A DNA stretch of 64,000 nucleotides from Lactifluus volemus (Eukaryota > Basidiomycota > Agaricomycetes > Russulales > Russulaceae). The stretch covers positions 302,942-366,941 of the forward strand of contig WTXI01000029.1 in NCBI GenBank assembly GCA_022376515.1. Reading direction: 5' to 3'. Below are positions 45,390 through 55,698 of this stretch, piece by piece. Numbering within the stretch: the stretch's first letter is position 1; each line of letters begins with the position of its first letter. The notes under the pieces were generated by a model. It was not told the DNA's origin and made no database searches. It was given only the letters and a program-made list of their open reading frames with translations. Made by a program: the position numbers and the translations under genes.

Positions 45390-47606
45390 ATGACATCTCC
45401 CGAGTTGTCAGGGACCACCGAGTCGCAGAACGAAGGCCCAGCATTTTCCCTGGAAAATATCCTCGGCAACGACCACGACAAATTAGAACACCCAGATGTT
45501 AGGCCGGAGGGTTGGGACGAGGAGGATACGGAGCGCGACGTAGCGCATGGGTATTGCGTAGAGTGCGAGGGTGCGTGGCACGTTCTCCTTCTAGTTTTCA
45601 ACCTATATATTTTTATGTCTCGGCACTACAGATCAACCTGCGGAAGTTCATTGTGAAACATGTGCAGATGACTATTGCGAAGTTTGTTTCGCATCGCAGC
45701 ATCGGAAAGGTAGCCGGAAAAAGCACGTGGCAAAGTCCCTGGCCGTCGGGGAAACAAAAACGCCAAGCAAGCCTTCGCCAAATAGGGTTACACATCATGA
45801 TGCGGTACAAGATGTGCGCTCTCTTCCTATCCTTTTGGGGCTACCTTGACGTTTGATGCAGGTGGAAATGGAAGACGATGAGGCAGGAGGGGATGCGAAT
45901 GCCACCCCGCCCTCAATACCTATTCCCGACATCGTTCTCAGCTCTCAACCGGCATTGGGCTCAGACCCCGGGGAGTGGTTCGTTGAGCGTGCAAAATTTA
46001 TACCCTTACGCTTGACGCTCGGGGAACGCAAATATTTGCGTTTACTCGACGCGGCGCTGCAAGTTTCCGAATACACAGACAAAATAGATACCCTAGGATT
46101 TGGCCTTAGTAAGGCCAGGCGCATCGTACACCAGATTCGCGAGCTTTGCGCGATCCTTTCTGGTCTGGTCCTTGCTGCCGACTACAAGCAGGGTCAGGAG
46201 CTGTTCAATGACCGTGATTTCGCTTCGAATGCACAATTTTATCAACAAGTTTTCGAGCTTGGTCGCAGACACAAAATCATGAACCCTGACAAGATGCGCA
46301 CGACTTATGGGAAACTTGTGTATCTGCTGCAGGTGCGTTCATTGAGGGCATGTACGATGAGTAGTCTAATTCCGACTCTAGGACAGCCAGACGCCCGAAG
46401 TTCGTGATATGCTTGGGTTTTCTTGTGTTTCGCCAATCAAGACGGTACACGGTCTGCTTGACCAATATGGTGTGCTCGACCTGTTGCGCGACCCTCTGAT
46501 CACAGCTGCCACACAGGAGATCACCGCCGGTAAACGGAGCAGGCGAGAGATCCAGCGTGACATCAAAGCAAAGGAGCGCGCGATCGAGACGCTTTCGTCC
46601 AAGTACTGCCGGGAACCGAAACTCCCCCAGGAGGTCGTTCGTCAAGCATTGTACAGCATAGGCGACAACCATGCGTTCTTGCGAACCAACCGCGACCCGT
46701 GCGACCGCATGATTGGTTACCTACAGCAGTCCTTCCACCCCACGCAAGTACGGGATAAAAAGAACGCAGATAGCCTCGCTATACGAAGCGGACGTGGCGG
46801 CGCACGACTGTCGCACGACCACGCGAGACAATACGTGTACGTGATGCAGAGTTTAGCGTTATGGCGTGAAATTCTACACGGTGCGTCCCTGTCCGATTCG
46901 TCTTGCCCTTTACTCATTCCCTTTTTAAAAAAGACATGTTTCATCTCTGGTCTCTCGCAGAGCAAGACTTACTCTCCGAGACAGTACCGTACCGTCTACG
47001 CGACACCGGTCAAGGCTTGAATCGCGTGCAAGCAGCACCAAAGACGTCGCGTATGATGCATGCGATTCTCAACCGCGCACAAAAGAGTCTCGGCGGTTGG
47101 GTAGGCTCCTCCGTCATTCACATGGGTGATCACAACGTGCCAAATGCGCTCATGTTCATCGGTACGTTGAGCTGCCCCCCTCCAAGGTTTGTGTCCCGCT
47201 GATAGTCATTTTTTTTTACAGACAAGTACTCACAAATATACCGCATCCTACTTCCCATTTGCAATACCCTTTCACAAATGCCGACGATATACAATTCGCC
47301 CGCTCTACGCGCATACATCGACGCCGAGTACGGCTCCCTCGACGCTCTCTACCTCGAAATCCTAGGCGATTTTTTCAGGCACGCTTTTGACGGTAGCGGT
47401 GCTGACAATTTTTATGATGCGGGAAGCTGCATCGACGGACGCCTCACGAGCGCTTGGAATTGGTGTTCCTCGCTCGAGAAGAAGCGTTATTTCCCCGTTT
47501 TCCTCCTTACCGGTGCGTTCACCGGTTTTTCCTCGTAATTCAAATTTTTACTTAATTTTTTTTTTTTTTTTTCGTAGGATTTAATGGATTCGATGGAGAG
47601 TGGTAG
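45390..47606 (+). CDS. UPF0652 / DUF2009 family protein with B-box-like zinc finger
   Basis: Multi-exon gene. The start ATG at 45390 opens MTSPELSGTTESQNEG. The Cys/His cluster spans the first intron (GYCVECE, then CETCADDYCEVCF and QHRKGSRKKH) and resembles a B-box. The DUF2009 body follows, with WFVERAKFIPLRLTLGERKY, LLDAALQVSEYTDK, YGKLVYLLQ, MLGFSCVSPIKTVHGLL, VIHMGDHNVPNALMFIDKY and the last exon GFNGFDGEW with TAG at 47604-47606. The family is conserved from fungi to plants and animals and its function is poorly known. It is convergent with eIF3m (280 bp between stops). A partial copy lies at 39061-39235. Confidence 0.9.
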
Positions 47607-47886
47607 ATAGATAGATTTTTTGCGGCGGGTTCACGCAGTGGGATGGTAAACTGACCGTTAGACGGTTTGCGGGGGCGCGCACTCTCACGCCAGTCGGATA
47701 AATTCGGATTCCCAGCAGCCCCACAAACTATGACTATGACTACTAGACTTAGATCCATGATAGAAAAAATTGCATGCACTAAACCGAACCAAACCAAAAG
47801 AAAAAGAAAAAAAGAAAACAGAGCTTTACAACATGCCCTTTCAACGTTTTGTTTTATTTCAATGTACACACACGGGTTGTACAAAT
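47607..47886. terminator. Convergent 3' region of UPF0652 and eIF3m
   Basis: 280 bp shared by two convergent genes. A-rich runs near 47770-47820 could serve as polyadenylation signals on either strand. No gene is present. Confidence 0.4.
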
Positions 47887-49571
47887 TCACGAGCTGGTCT
47901 CTACAGCGGCCGCTCCCGTCCCCTCCCCCGGCGTCTCCGACTGCTGCTGCTTCTCGCCAGGAGCTCCAACGACAGCCGCCGCGACGGATTCATTTCGTCG
48001 TCTAGCCGTTGCGACGACGTCAAGTACGCCCGCGATGCCCGCGCGCCACCCCGCGAGCCGCTTAACCAATAGCGCCCATTCTTGAGGGCCAAACACACGC
48101 GCGGTGGCCCGCGTCACGCGCAATGTCTGCGCGGGTTGTGCGAGTTTGCCGGTCAACAAGTCAGCGCGGATCGCTGTGTGAGAAGAAAAAAAACCGTTTT
48201 TTTATAAGCAAAAAAAAAGAAATGTGGAGGGGGTTAAGCCCCAAAACGTACCGTCGATGACCCAACGTTCGACTTCGGATGGGGATACTTGTAGTGTGGT
48301 GGCTACGCGTGAGTATGGTAGGTCTTGACCTATATTTTGAAAGCCGAGATCGGCGAGGGCGAGTAGACGGATTTTACGCTCGAGCTGGGTGACGTCCAGA
48401 CCTTTGAAAAAAAAAAAATTTCGTTAGTAAAACAAGTGAGTTGGTTTAAAAGGTCTATAGTTACCGTATGACTTGATAAAGTCAGCATGTGCGCGCTGCC
48501 ATGATCGCAGGTCATCGAGACCGCCGCTGAGGAATATCCGGAGGAGCGCAAAGAGTGGGTGTGAGTGGACGGCGAGGACAGCGTCGAGTTTGAAGAGCGG
48601 GTCAAAGTCGAATACGCTCGGTACTGACACGGCCGTCGCGATCGCGTCGAGAGCGGCGGGCGTTGTCGATTGTGACGTAGGGTCGAGCGAGCGGACGTGG
48701 GCGAGTTTGTAATAGTACGCCGTTTCGCTGATCAATACGTTAACGTGTATCAAATGAGTGTGGAGGGAGGGGAGGGACTGTACGATTGTCCTGCTTTTGA
48801 AAAGGCGACAACCAGCGTCTCGAGGAAAGCACTCTTCTCTGCGGACGAGATTTCCCACTCCTGGAGCCATCTTTCGACGTCGGCGCGGGAGACTTGGAGG
48901 GCCTGTAGCTCATCGTTTGAGCTCGCAAGGTCGAGGAGTGCCTTGTAGACGGGGAGGCGAAGTGCCGATTGTCGTGGGAGCGTATTGAAGAAATTTGACA
49001 GGCTTTTCAGAGCTGATTAGAACAGGGGCTTGGGGGTTTGAGGCAGTAAAAAGGCAGAAAAGAAACGTACATGCGATATTTGATTGCGGAATCCGCGGGG
49101 GAGGATGTGATGATGGGTACAAGCGTGGACAAATGCTTTTTGGTTTCTGAGGAGTCGATAGGCCACAAATTCAATAGATGCGCATAGAGCAAGTTAAAGA
49201 AGCCCTCGATCTCTGTTGTAAGACAGTTGAAAAGGCAGTCCGCTTGTAGCAAAGAAAAATGGGACGCACCGCGCTCAGTACCCTCGCCTAGTCCTTTGAC
49301 GTCTCCCAATAGACGTGAGAACACCTCTCTCCGCCGCGCAATATCTTCTGAAAGGGGCGTCTGACCCTTCTCGACGACAAGCCGTTGTTGAATTGATTGG
49401 ACATAAGATGCGCGTTCTTGCTCTGGTCGGCTGTCTGAGATGTACCCAGCGAGCTCGGCTATCTGTAATTATATTTGCCTCGAATGAAAAGTAGAAGAGA
49501 TCTCAATAACTACATACCTGATCTTCAAACGTACCCTCTGCGAATATTGCAACAGCGTCTGTTGTCGACAT
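47887..49571 (-). CDS. eIF3m: Eukaryotic translation initiation factor 3 subunit M
   Basis: PCI-domain subunit of eIF3, acting in the cytosol in assembly of the 43S/48S initiation complex. ATG at 49571 opens MSTTDAVAIFAEGTFEDQ. Later parts are FFNLLYAHLLNLWP, FNTLPRQSALRLPVYKALLD, AFLETLVVAFSKAG, LDVTQLERKIRLLALADLG and the winged-helix portion SPSEVERWVIDAIRADLLTGK followed by ATARVFGPQEWALLVKRLAG. This order matches known eIF3m (…EAFVIDAVRTKMVYCKID…THRTFGKQQW… in the human protein, from memory). The tail is Ala/Gln/Glu-rich. About seven exons with GT..AG introns. The closest alternative would be the PCI protein CSN7, but the C-terminal motifs favour eIF3m. Confidence 0.9.
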
Positions 49572-49654
49572 TTTTGATTGTTGTCAGTCAGACTTTAGCT
49601 TTAGCAGCGAGTCAGTGATCTATCTAATATTCATAACAAAGCCAAATAATTGAC
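49572..49654. promoter_or_regulatory. 83-bp divergent promoter of eIF3m and TFIIIA
   Basis: The start codons of eIF3m (minus, 49571) and the TFIIIA-like gene (plus, 49655) are 83 bp apart, so the promoters and both 5' leaders overlap or are extremely short. Contains AT-rich tctaatattcataacaaag. No consensus TATA. Confidence 0.6.
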
Positions 49655-51336
49655 ATGTCGCTTTCCCCTGTCCTCACCGCCACCAGGCCTCATAATGTCC
49701 CCCATTCGCTTGTCCTCCACCTTTCTGGAGCTTCAGAATCAGAATATGAACCTATTTCCAAGCCCGGCGCACCAGCGCCGGTGATCGTGAACGGGAAACT
49801 TTTGTTAAGCTCGAAGCGAATTTATCAGTGCACCTTTGATGGTTGCGAAAAATCGTATACCAAGCCGTCTCGTCTCGAAGAGCATGAACGGTCTCACACT
49901 GGCGACGTGAGTTTCCCATATATATATTCCTGCATTGTTATACCGAAAAAAAAAAAAGCGACCATTCGTTTGCACGACCTGTAATAAATCATATCTTCGT
50001 GAAACCCACTTGCAAGCACATGTACGCTCTCATCTGCCAAAATCAGATCGCCCGTTTGTCTGTGAAGAGTCAGACTGCGACAAGCGATTTTGGACCGCCC
50101 AGCACCTGAAGGTGCATAAAGATGTCATACACCTTGGGGAAAAACCGTTCAAGGTAGCCGTTTAATCTCTCTTTGTTTTCTGCCTATCACTACTGATGAG
50201 GGCATAGTGCACTCACGAAGGGTGCGGTGCTGCATTTCTCAAGCACCACAAGCTACGAGCCCATTTGGCCGGCGAACACGCTCCACCAGGGACAAAGCCA
50301 TACCAATGTGATCACGGGGACTGTACCAAGTCATTTAGTACAAACCAAAAACTCCGTGCCCATCTCAAGGTGCACGAAGGTATGAAATACCTTATTTTAC
50401 TCGATACCTGTCTCACCGGCTGCTAAAGAAAAACGATATACATGCGTGAATGCGGTCTGTCGAACTGCACCTGAATCGGCATTCTACCCCACCTGGACTG
50501 CGCTTCAGCATCATATTCGCACGGCACACCCGCCAAGGTGCCCCCACGAAGATTGCACAGGCAGGACGTTTTCCTCACAAAAAGGACTTTGTGCTCATTT
50601 GAAGCTACACGAAGAAAAGGCGATTGAGGACGGGAACTCTGATGAGGAGGAAGATACGCTGCCACGGAAACGCAGACGTGGAGGTGAGATTGGACGAGAC
50701 TGGAAGTGTGAGGTAGAGGGTTGTGGGAAAGACTTTAAATCTGTATACTTTTGGTCACACTCATCTGTTTGGTGATTTCTGACGTCCCTGATAGAAACAG
50801 GCTCTCACGACGCACCATGCGATCACTCATCTAGGACGGCGTGACTTTGTCTGTACCGTGGAAGGGTGTGGACGTGCCTTTGGCTACAAGCATATCTTGC
50901 AACGGCACCAAGCCCGTACACACGTAAATGATCGTGCTGAGAGCGAAGGTGACGAAGAGGGGGCGCAACATGCGGACGCCGATGGGGAGTCAAGCGAAGT
51001 CGAGCGTCCCCAACAGAAAAGCGAAAGACTCGGCAGGAACTACTTCCCGGAAGCTCGACTATTGACGAGATTACCGGCGTGGCATACGCGGAACGAGCAA
51101 GTGGGAAGCGAGCGCAGTTGAAGTGCCCTTATCCTGCGATGGGGGGACTTTTATCGGCAATTCCAGTAGAAAGCACGAGTTTGTGGGATGATGGAGGGCC
51201 ATGTGAGTACGTGTTTGGACGTGCGTATGACTTGCGACGACACTTGTGTGCTGTGCACAGTGTCACACTCGATAAAGGCGTTTTGGACCAGTGGGCACGG
51301 ACTCATAGACGGATGACCGGACCGGAACTAGATTAG
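49655..51336 (+). CDS. TFIIIA-type protein with ten C2H2 zinc fingers
   Basis: Start ATG at 49655 ([14 protein letters not shown]). Tandem C2H2 fingers begin at [19 protein letters not shown], then [74 protein letters not shown], an atypical [10 protein letters not shown] finger, [32 protein letters not shown] with its His pair after an intron, and [19 protein letters not shown]. After a spacer a last finger contains [14 protein letters not shown] near the C-terminus. Nine fingers, a spacer with DEITG and a distal tenth fit fungal TFIIIA, which binds the 5S rRNA gene and recruits TFIIIC. The two ends are in different frames. A 68 bp GT..AG intron at 50949-51016 would join them without a stop. 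Confidence 0.88.
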
Positions 51337-51361
51337 ATTTTATAGTTAACCGACAAAAAAA

Positions 51362-51382
51362 ATGAATCATTTTCTACTTTGA
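51362..51382 (+). promoter_or_regulatory. Six-codon uORF directly upstream of SUP35
   Basis: ATG at 51362 opens a six-codon frame (MNHFLL) ending TGA at 51380-51382, five bases before the SUP35 ATG (51388). The next in-frame stop is TGA at 51389-51391, which overlaps that ATG as ATGA. It lies within the 51 bp gap between the TFIIIA stop and SUP35, so it is part of the SUP35 leader if transcription starts before 51362, which is likely but not shown. Confidence 0.55.
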
Positions 51383-51387
51383 TCGCG

Positions 51388-53499
51388 ATGAGCAAACTGA
51401 ACGCATCTGCTTTCGAGTTCGTTCCAGGTAAAAGGTTTGCTCCTCAACAACAACCGCTTCCATCTTCTTTCGCCGCTCGCCCTGAAGAGTCAGATGCTCC
51501 TCCTCCTGCCCCTCCACCAACGATCAGCTTGAACATCGGTGGATCAAAGCCTGCCCCAGCAACACCACCACCTCCCGCTCGGGAACCAGAGCCACCTCGT
51601 GTCCCATCAGTCGTTTCCCCACCCGCACCGAAGCCACAGCCTCAACATACCAAAGGTGTTCCCTCGTCTTCATCCTCCACACCCTCCCGCACGCCTGGAA
51701 ATGCATCCCCTGCACCACCCTCTGGCACATCATCGTCCAAAACCTTCACAATGGGTCGCGCAAAGACTGACACGGCAGCAGTAGCACAGGAGGTGGCAGC
51801 AGTCGCCGATCGAGAAGTGTTGGATGATCTATTTGGTGATAGTGCGTTGATCCCCTGTTTGACACACGTCCTTTTTCTCTAACCAGCGTGTGTGTGCAGT
51901 TAAAGAACATCTGAATATCGTCTTTGTTGGCCACGTCGATGCGGGTAAAAGTACGATGGGCGGGAATATTCTCTATCTATGCGGAACGGTCGATAAGCGC
52001 ACGATGGAGAAGCTCGAACGCGAGGCGAAGGAAGCCGGTCGGGAGACCTGGTACCTCTCTTGGGCGCTAGACTCGACGCCCCAGGAACGTTCCAAGGGAA
52101 AGACGGTCGAAGTCGGCCGCGCGTACTTTGAGACCAACGCCCGTCGGTACACGATCCTAGATGCGCCGGGTCACAAGACCTTCGTTCCCTCCATGATCTC
52201 CGGGGCCGCTCAGGCCGACGTCGCGCTCCTCGTCATCTCCGCGCGTAAGGGCGAGTTTGAGACCGGCTTTGAGAGGGGTGGCCAGACCCGCGAGCACATC
52301 ACGCTCGTCAAGACCGCAGGCGTGAACAAGATTGTCGTGGTGATAAATAAGATGGACGACTCTACGGTCAAGTGGGAAAAGGCGCGATACGAGGAGATCA
52401 AGGAGAAGTTGATGCCCTTTTTGCGTGGTGCTAGCTTTAACCTCAAGACGGATGTGTCCTGGGTGCCCGTATCCGCATACACGGGTGCTAACCTCAAGGA
52501 ACGCGTTAACAAGTCCCTCTGTGCTTGGTGGGAGTGCGTTGTCGGTTTTTTTTCTTCTCGTGCCCACGGTGAAGTAAAATTTGATCTTTTTCAGTGGGCC
52601 TTCGCTCCTCGAACTCCTCGACACAATGCCGATGGTCCATCGCAAGACTAATGCACCGGTCATGGTCCCAATCTCAGAAAAATATAAAGACATGGGCACG
52701 ATCGCTGTCGGCAAGCTCGAGTCGGGCCATCTCCGCAAAGGTGACACACTCCTGCTCATGCCGAACAAGGACGAAGTCGAGGTCGCTGCCATCTACAATG
52801 AGTTGGAAGACGAGGTGAACCTGGCCGTCACTGGAGATAATGTCCGCATCCGCCTGCGTGGCGTCGAGGACGACGATATCAGCCCAGGATTCGTGCTCAC
52901 GAGCCTGCAACAGCCGGTGCACGGCGTGCGCCAATTCGAGGCCCAGCTCGCCATCTTGGACCACAAAAACATCATCTGCGCCGGCTATTCTGCCGTCATG
53001 CACGTGCATACCCTAGCGGAGGAGGTAACGCTCTCGGTACGTGGCGCATTGCTCCATCTCACGGGTCTTACCAAAGACTGATTGAAAATAAATAAATAAA
53101 GGCGCTCTTGCACTACTTTGACAAGACGACTGGCCGCAAGTCAAAGAAACCTCCACAGTTTGCGAAGAAGGGCCAGCGGATCGTCGCGTTGATAGAGGCG
53201 ACCGCACCCATATGTTTAGAACGCTTCACCGATTACCCTCAACTTGGTCGTTTCACGTTACGCGACGAAGGTTCGAGTTTGTCTTTCTTCTTTGTAATTT
53301 AATTATACTCACCGACCTTCTTCCAGGAAAAACAGTAGCTATCGGAAAGGTTCGGCCTGCCCATCTTGAATCCTCATGGCGCCGTTCCATTTTTCTGATC
53401 TATGTATATATATAGGTTACGAGGCTTATTCACGCTCAAGCCGATGAGCTTGCGGATGCCACAGCCCACCTCAGTGTCAACCCGACAACTGCAGGTTAA
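51388..53499 (+). CDS. SUP35: Translation termination factor eRF3 (GTPase)
   Basis: Works with eRF1 to release nascent peptide at stop codons, using GTP. The N-terminus starts with a PAM2-like motif, KLNASAFEFVPG, expected to bind the MLLE domain of poly(A)-binding protein. A Pro/Ser-rich stretch and VLDDLFGD follow. The EF-1alpha-like core has G1 GHVDAGKST, G2 region KGKTVEVGRAYFET, G3 DAPGHK, the eRF3-specific GFERGGQTREH, and G4 NKMD. Domains 2 and 3 follow (KYKDMGTIAVGKLESG, IICAGYSAVMHVH, GRFTLRDEGKTVAIGKV). Five GT..AG introns join cleanly. The C-terminus ends SVNPTTAG at TAA 53497-53499. The KGKTVEVGRAYFET and GGQTREH signatures distinguish eRF3 from Hbs1 and EF-1alpha. The N-terminus lacks the Gln/Asn-rich repeats of yeast Sup35. 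Confidence 0.94.
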
Positions 53500-53739
53500 G
53501 TGGGAGGGAAAAAAGCGGAAGTAGGCACCATCGTTGGAGAGAAGTAAAAGAAAAGGAAAAACAAAAGTTGTTGACGAGCGCCGGAAAGGGTGTATGATGA
53601 TGTTTGTTGGAGGAACCCTATAGATGTATTCGTTGTCGACCATAGGGACCACGTGTCGTACGGTAAAGATTAGTTGTTAACCGTGACACTCCTTGACCAG
53701 CTGTGACTCGGTCCGCTCGGACTCAAAAGGCGCGACCAC
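53500..53739. other. 3' flank of SUP35
   Basis: Similar to 58590-58770, including the block around ggaccacgtgtcgtacggt and gttgttaaccgtgacac. It is the proximal part of a segmental duplication. Confidence 0.6.
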
Positions 53740-54620
53740 GTGATTTATCTGGGCAGTACATCGGCAGCGTCCGGATCGTGGCTGAGTTTGCGACGATTGC
53801 CTTTCTTTTCTCTAGGTGCCGTCCTTTTTTTTGGTCTAATGAAAGGGTGGTGGTTGCTTTCTTTCTTTCGTTTTAGGGATGCAGGGTCACGTCCGTGTCT
53901 GGAAGCTTTTTCTCTTGTTTCGTTCGAATCGCCGCTGGTGGTTACTATGTGCATCAATGGACTACCAGGATAATGATAGGATTGATTGGGGGGATGATGG
54001 CTGCTGACTCTGACAACATTAATGGTGATAGTAGGGATAGTGATAATGATGAGGAATATCGTTGTGGGGATGGCCACAATAACGTGATGGGGACACAGCT
54101 ACAATTGCAACCACCCCTTGCCGCCCCCACATTGCTATGGCCATCCCCACACTGGTCTTCCTCACCATTGCAGCCATCCCCACAGTTGCTAGCATTAATA
54201 ATACTAACAACAAGGGCTATAAATGGCCAGGTCTTGTTGTCTGCGCTGCATTGAGCCAAGGGAATTGCAGTTACTGATACAGGACTTGGTCACCTCTCTC
54301 TCGATGATCTACTAATGCTTGTTGGGAGCAGCTGCCAACCTTTTTGGATGTGGTGGGCACTCTCCGTAGCGAGAGCGAGCACCTATCCAAGTTCCCAGAG
54401 ATCGACGCACATGCCCATCTCGACCAGCATGCTCATCGTCCTTGTTCCTCATCCCGCTTGGCGTTCTCGCCCGCCCGCGCGCCCGTGATCAGAGAAAGCG
54501 CCTTGGGCAACGGCCGCGGTAATTCATATTCGACGCACGCCAGTCTGGTGGGATATGCACCTCCAACATCCTTGAACAATGCAAGGATTGTTGAGCGCTT
54601 CGGACGGTCTCATTGACAAC
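53740..54620 (+). pseudogene. Degenerate copy of the 59.4-60.2 kb segment
   Basis: Blocks match the region downstream of the second SUP35 copy. 53770-53950 resembles 59420-59750, with shared stretches around gtgtctggaagc and gtcgccgctgctgg-like sequence. 54400-54550 resembles 60090-60220, with shared stretches around atctcgac, agcatgctca, cgtccttgttcctcat and gatcagagaaagcgcc. Order is conserved and intervening parts are lost. No open coding frame remains. An imperfect palindrome (54064-54183) sits inside. Confidence 0.55.
54064..54183. repeat. Imperfect inverted repeat around gtggggatggc
   Basis: The motif gtggggatggcc occurs once on the plus strand (54064) and twice on the minus strand (54139-54150 and 54173-54183). 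The first two are flanked by about 30 bp of imperfect complementarity. It is a possible foldback or minisatellite remnant. Confidence 0.4.
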
Positions 54621-55698
54621 CCTGAACTCATTTCTGTGCAGTTGTATTCTGCACGAGTTTTAGCGCACGCGCAGACAGTGCGGCATTTTTGGTTGTTAAT
54701 TTCTCCCATCTACACAATATAGAACCAAAAGTGAAGACACACGAAAAATACAAAAGAGAGAAGTCGGTGGGTTAGAAGGACGAAACGATTTGCGCGCTTG
54801 AGGCGTTCCTTGGGAACGAGATTGAAACGTCTTGAAGGCGTCCAGTAGTCGTTCTCTTGCCCGGGGTTCCATGCAGTGCATGGATTTGAGTTACGTCAAA
54901 GTTGCGTTTCTCTCCCTTCACTCGCTCTGTCGCAACGATTACCCTTTCCGTCTTGTCATTTTAGCTTCGTGAGAATGTGTTTATTGCATTTATCGATGCA
55001 GAAGGACGTCGTTGACACCTTCGAACCTCCAAGACGAGCTTGTATTGTGCGTACTAGTAAGGGTTCTATTGTGCCAATACTTTTCCCTGACAATAATTCT
55101 CGAGGTGCAAGCAATGCCGCAGTTTACCATTCCAAGGTGCACCATGGCGCTCTGATTATTTGAGGTCCGTGGGAAGTTTTGTATTCAATCCGTCACAGGC
55201 CATAATAATTGAGCCTCCGCGTGCTAGTTTGCTCACCGCTCCGAGTTAATGCCTAGTGTGGCTTAACGCTCTGATCGACCGGGACAAAACTGCCAACCTA
55301 GAACTGTACAAAGTCATGGTGCAGGAGGGTGGAAAAGAGGCAACGAAGGCAGTGCCTGACAAAAGCGGGACACATTGTATTTGACCGTGATGCCACTGTC
55401 AGTGGCAACTTTGAAGGCGCATGTCACCCCCGGGCACCACGGAGCGCGCAGTACGGCCGATTCAAGACGCACTACCGTTGTGCTCTAATCCCAAGTTTTT
55501 CTCGATGTGGAGAGTCGTACGTCCAAATCTACGGCCATTGTTGTTATACCAATCATCATCTTAAGCTGTGCTTATCCATGCCATTTATCTTGTTTGGCAG
55601 CTGCGTTTATAATGCCCTTTTAAAGTGTATATCTGGGATGCACAAACTTGTACTCCCCCCAACTCCCCTCACTTTCTGTAACACATTCACCCAATCTC
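54621..55698. other. Intergenic region, no gene recognised
   Basis: Several ORFs of 60-130 codons (for example 54876-55163 and 55329-55712) without recognisable domains. The last ~60 bases form the 5' flank of the DUF6535 pseudogene. Confidence 0.4.
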
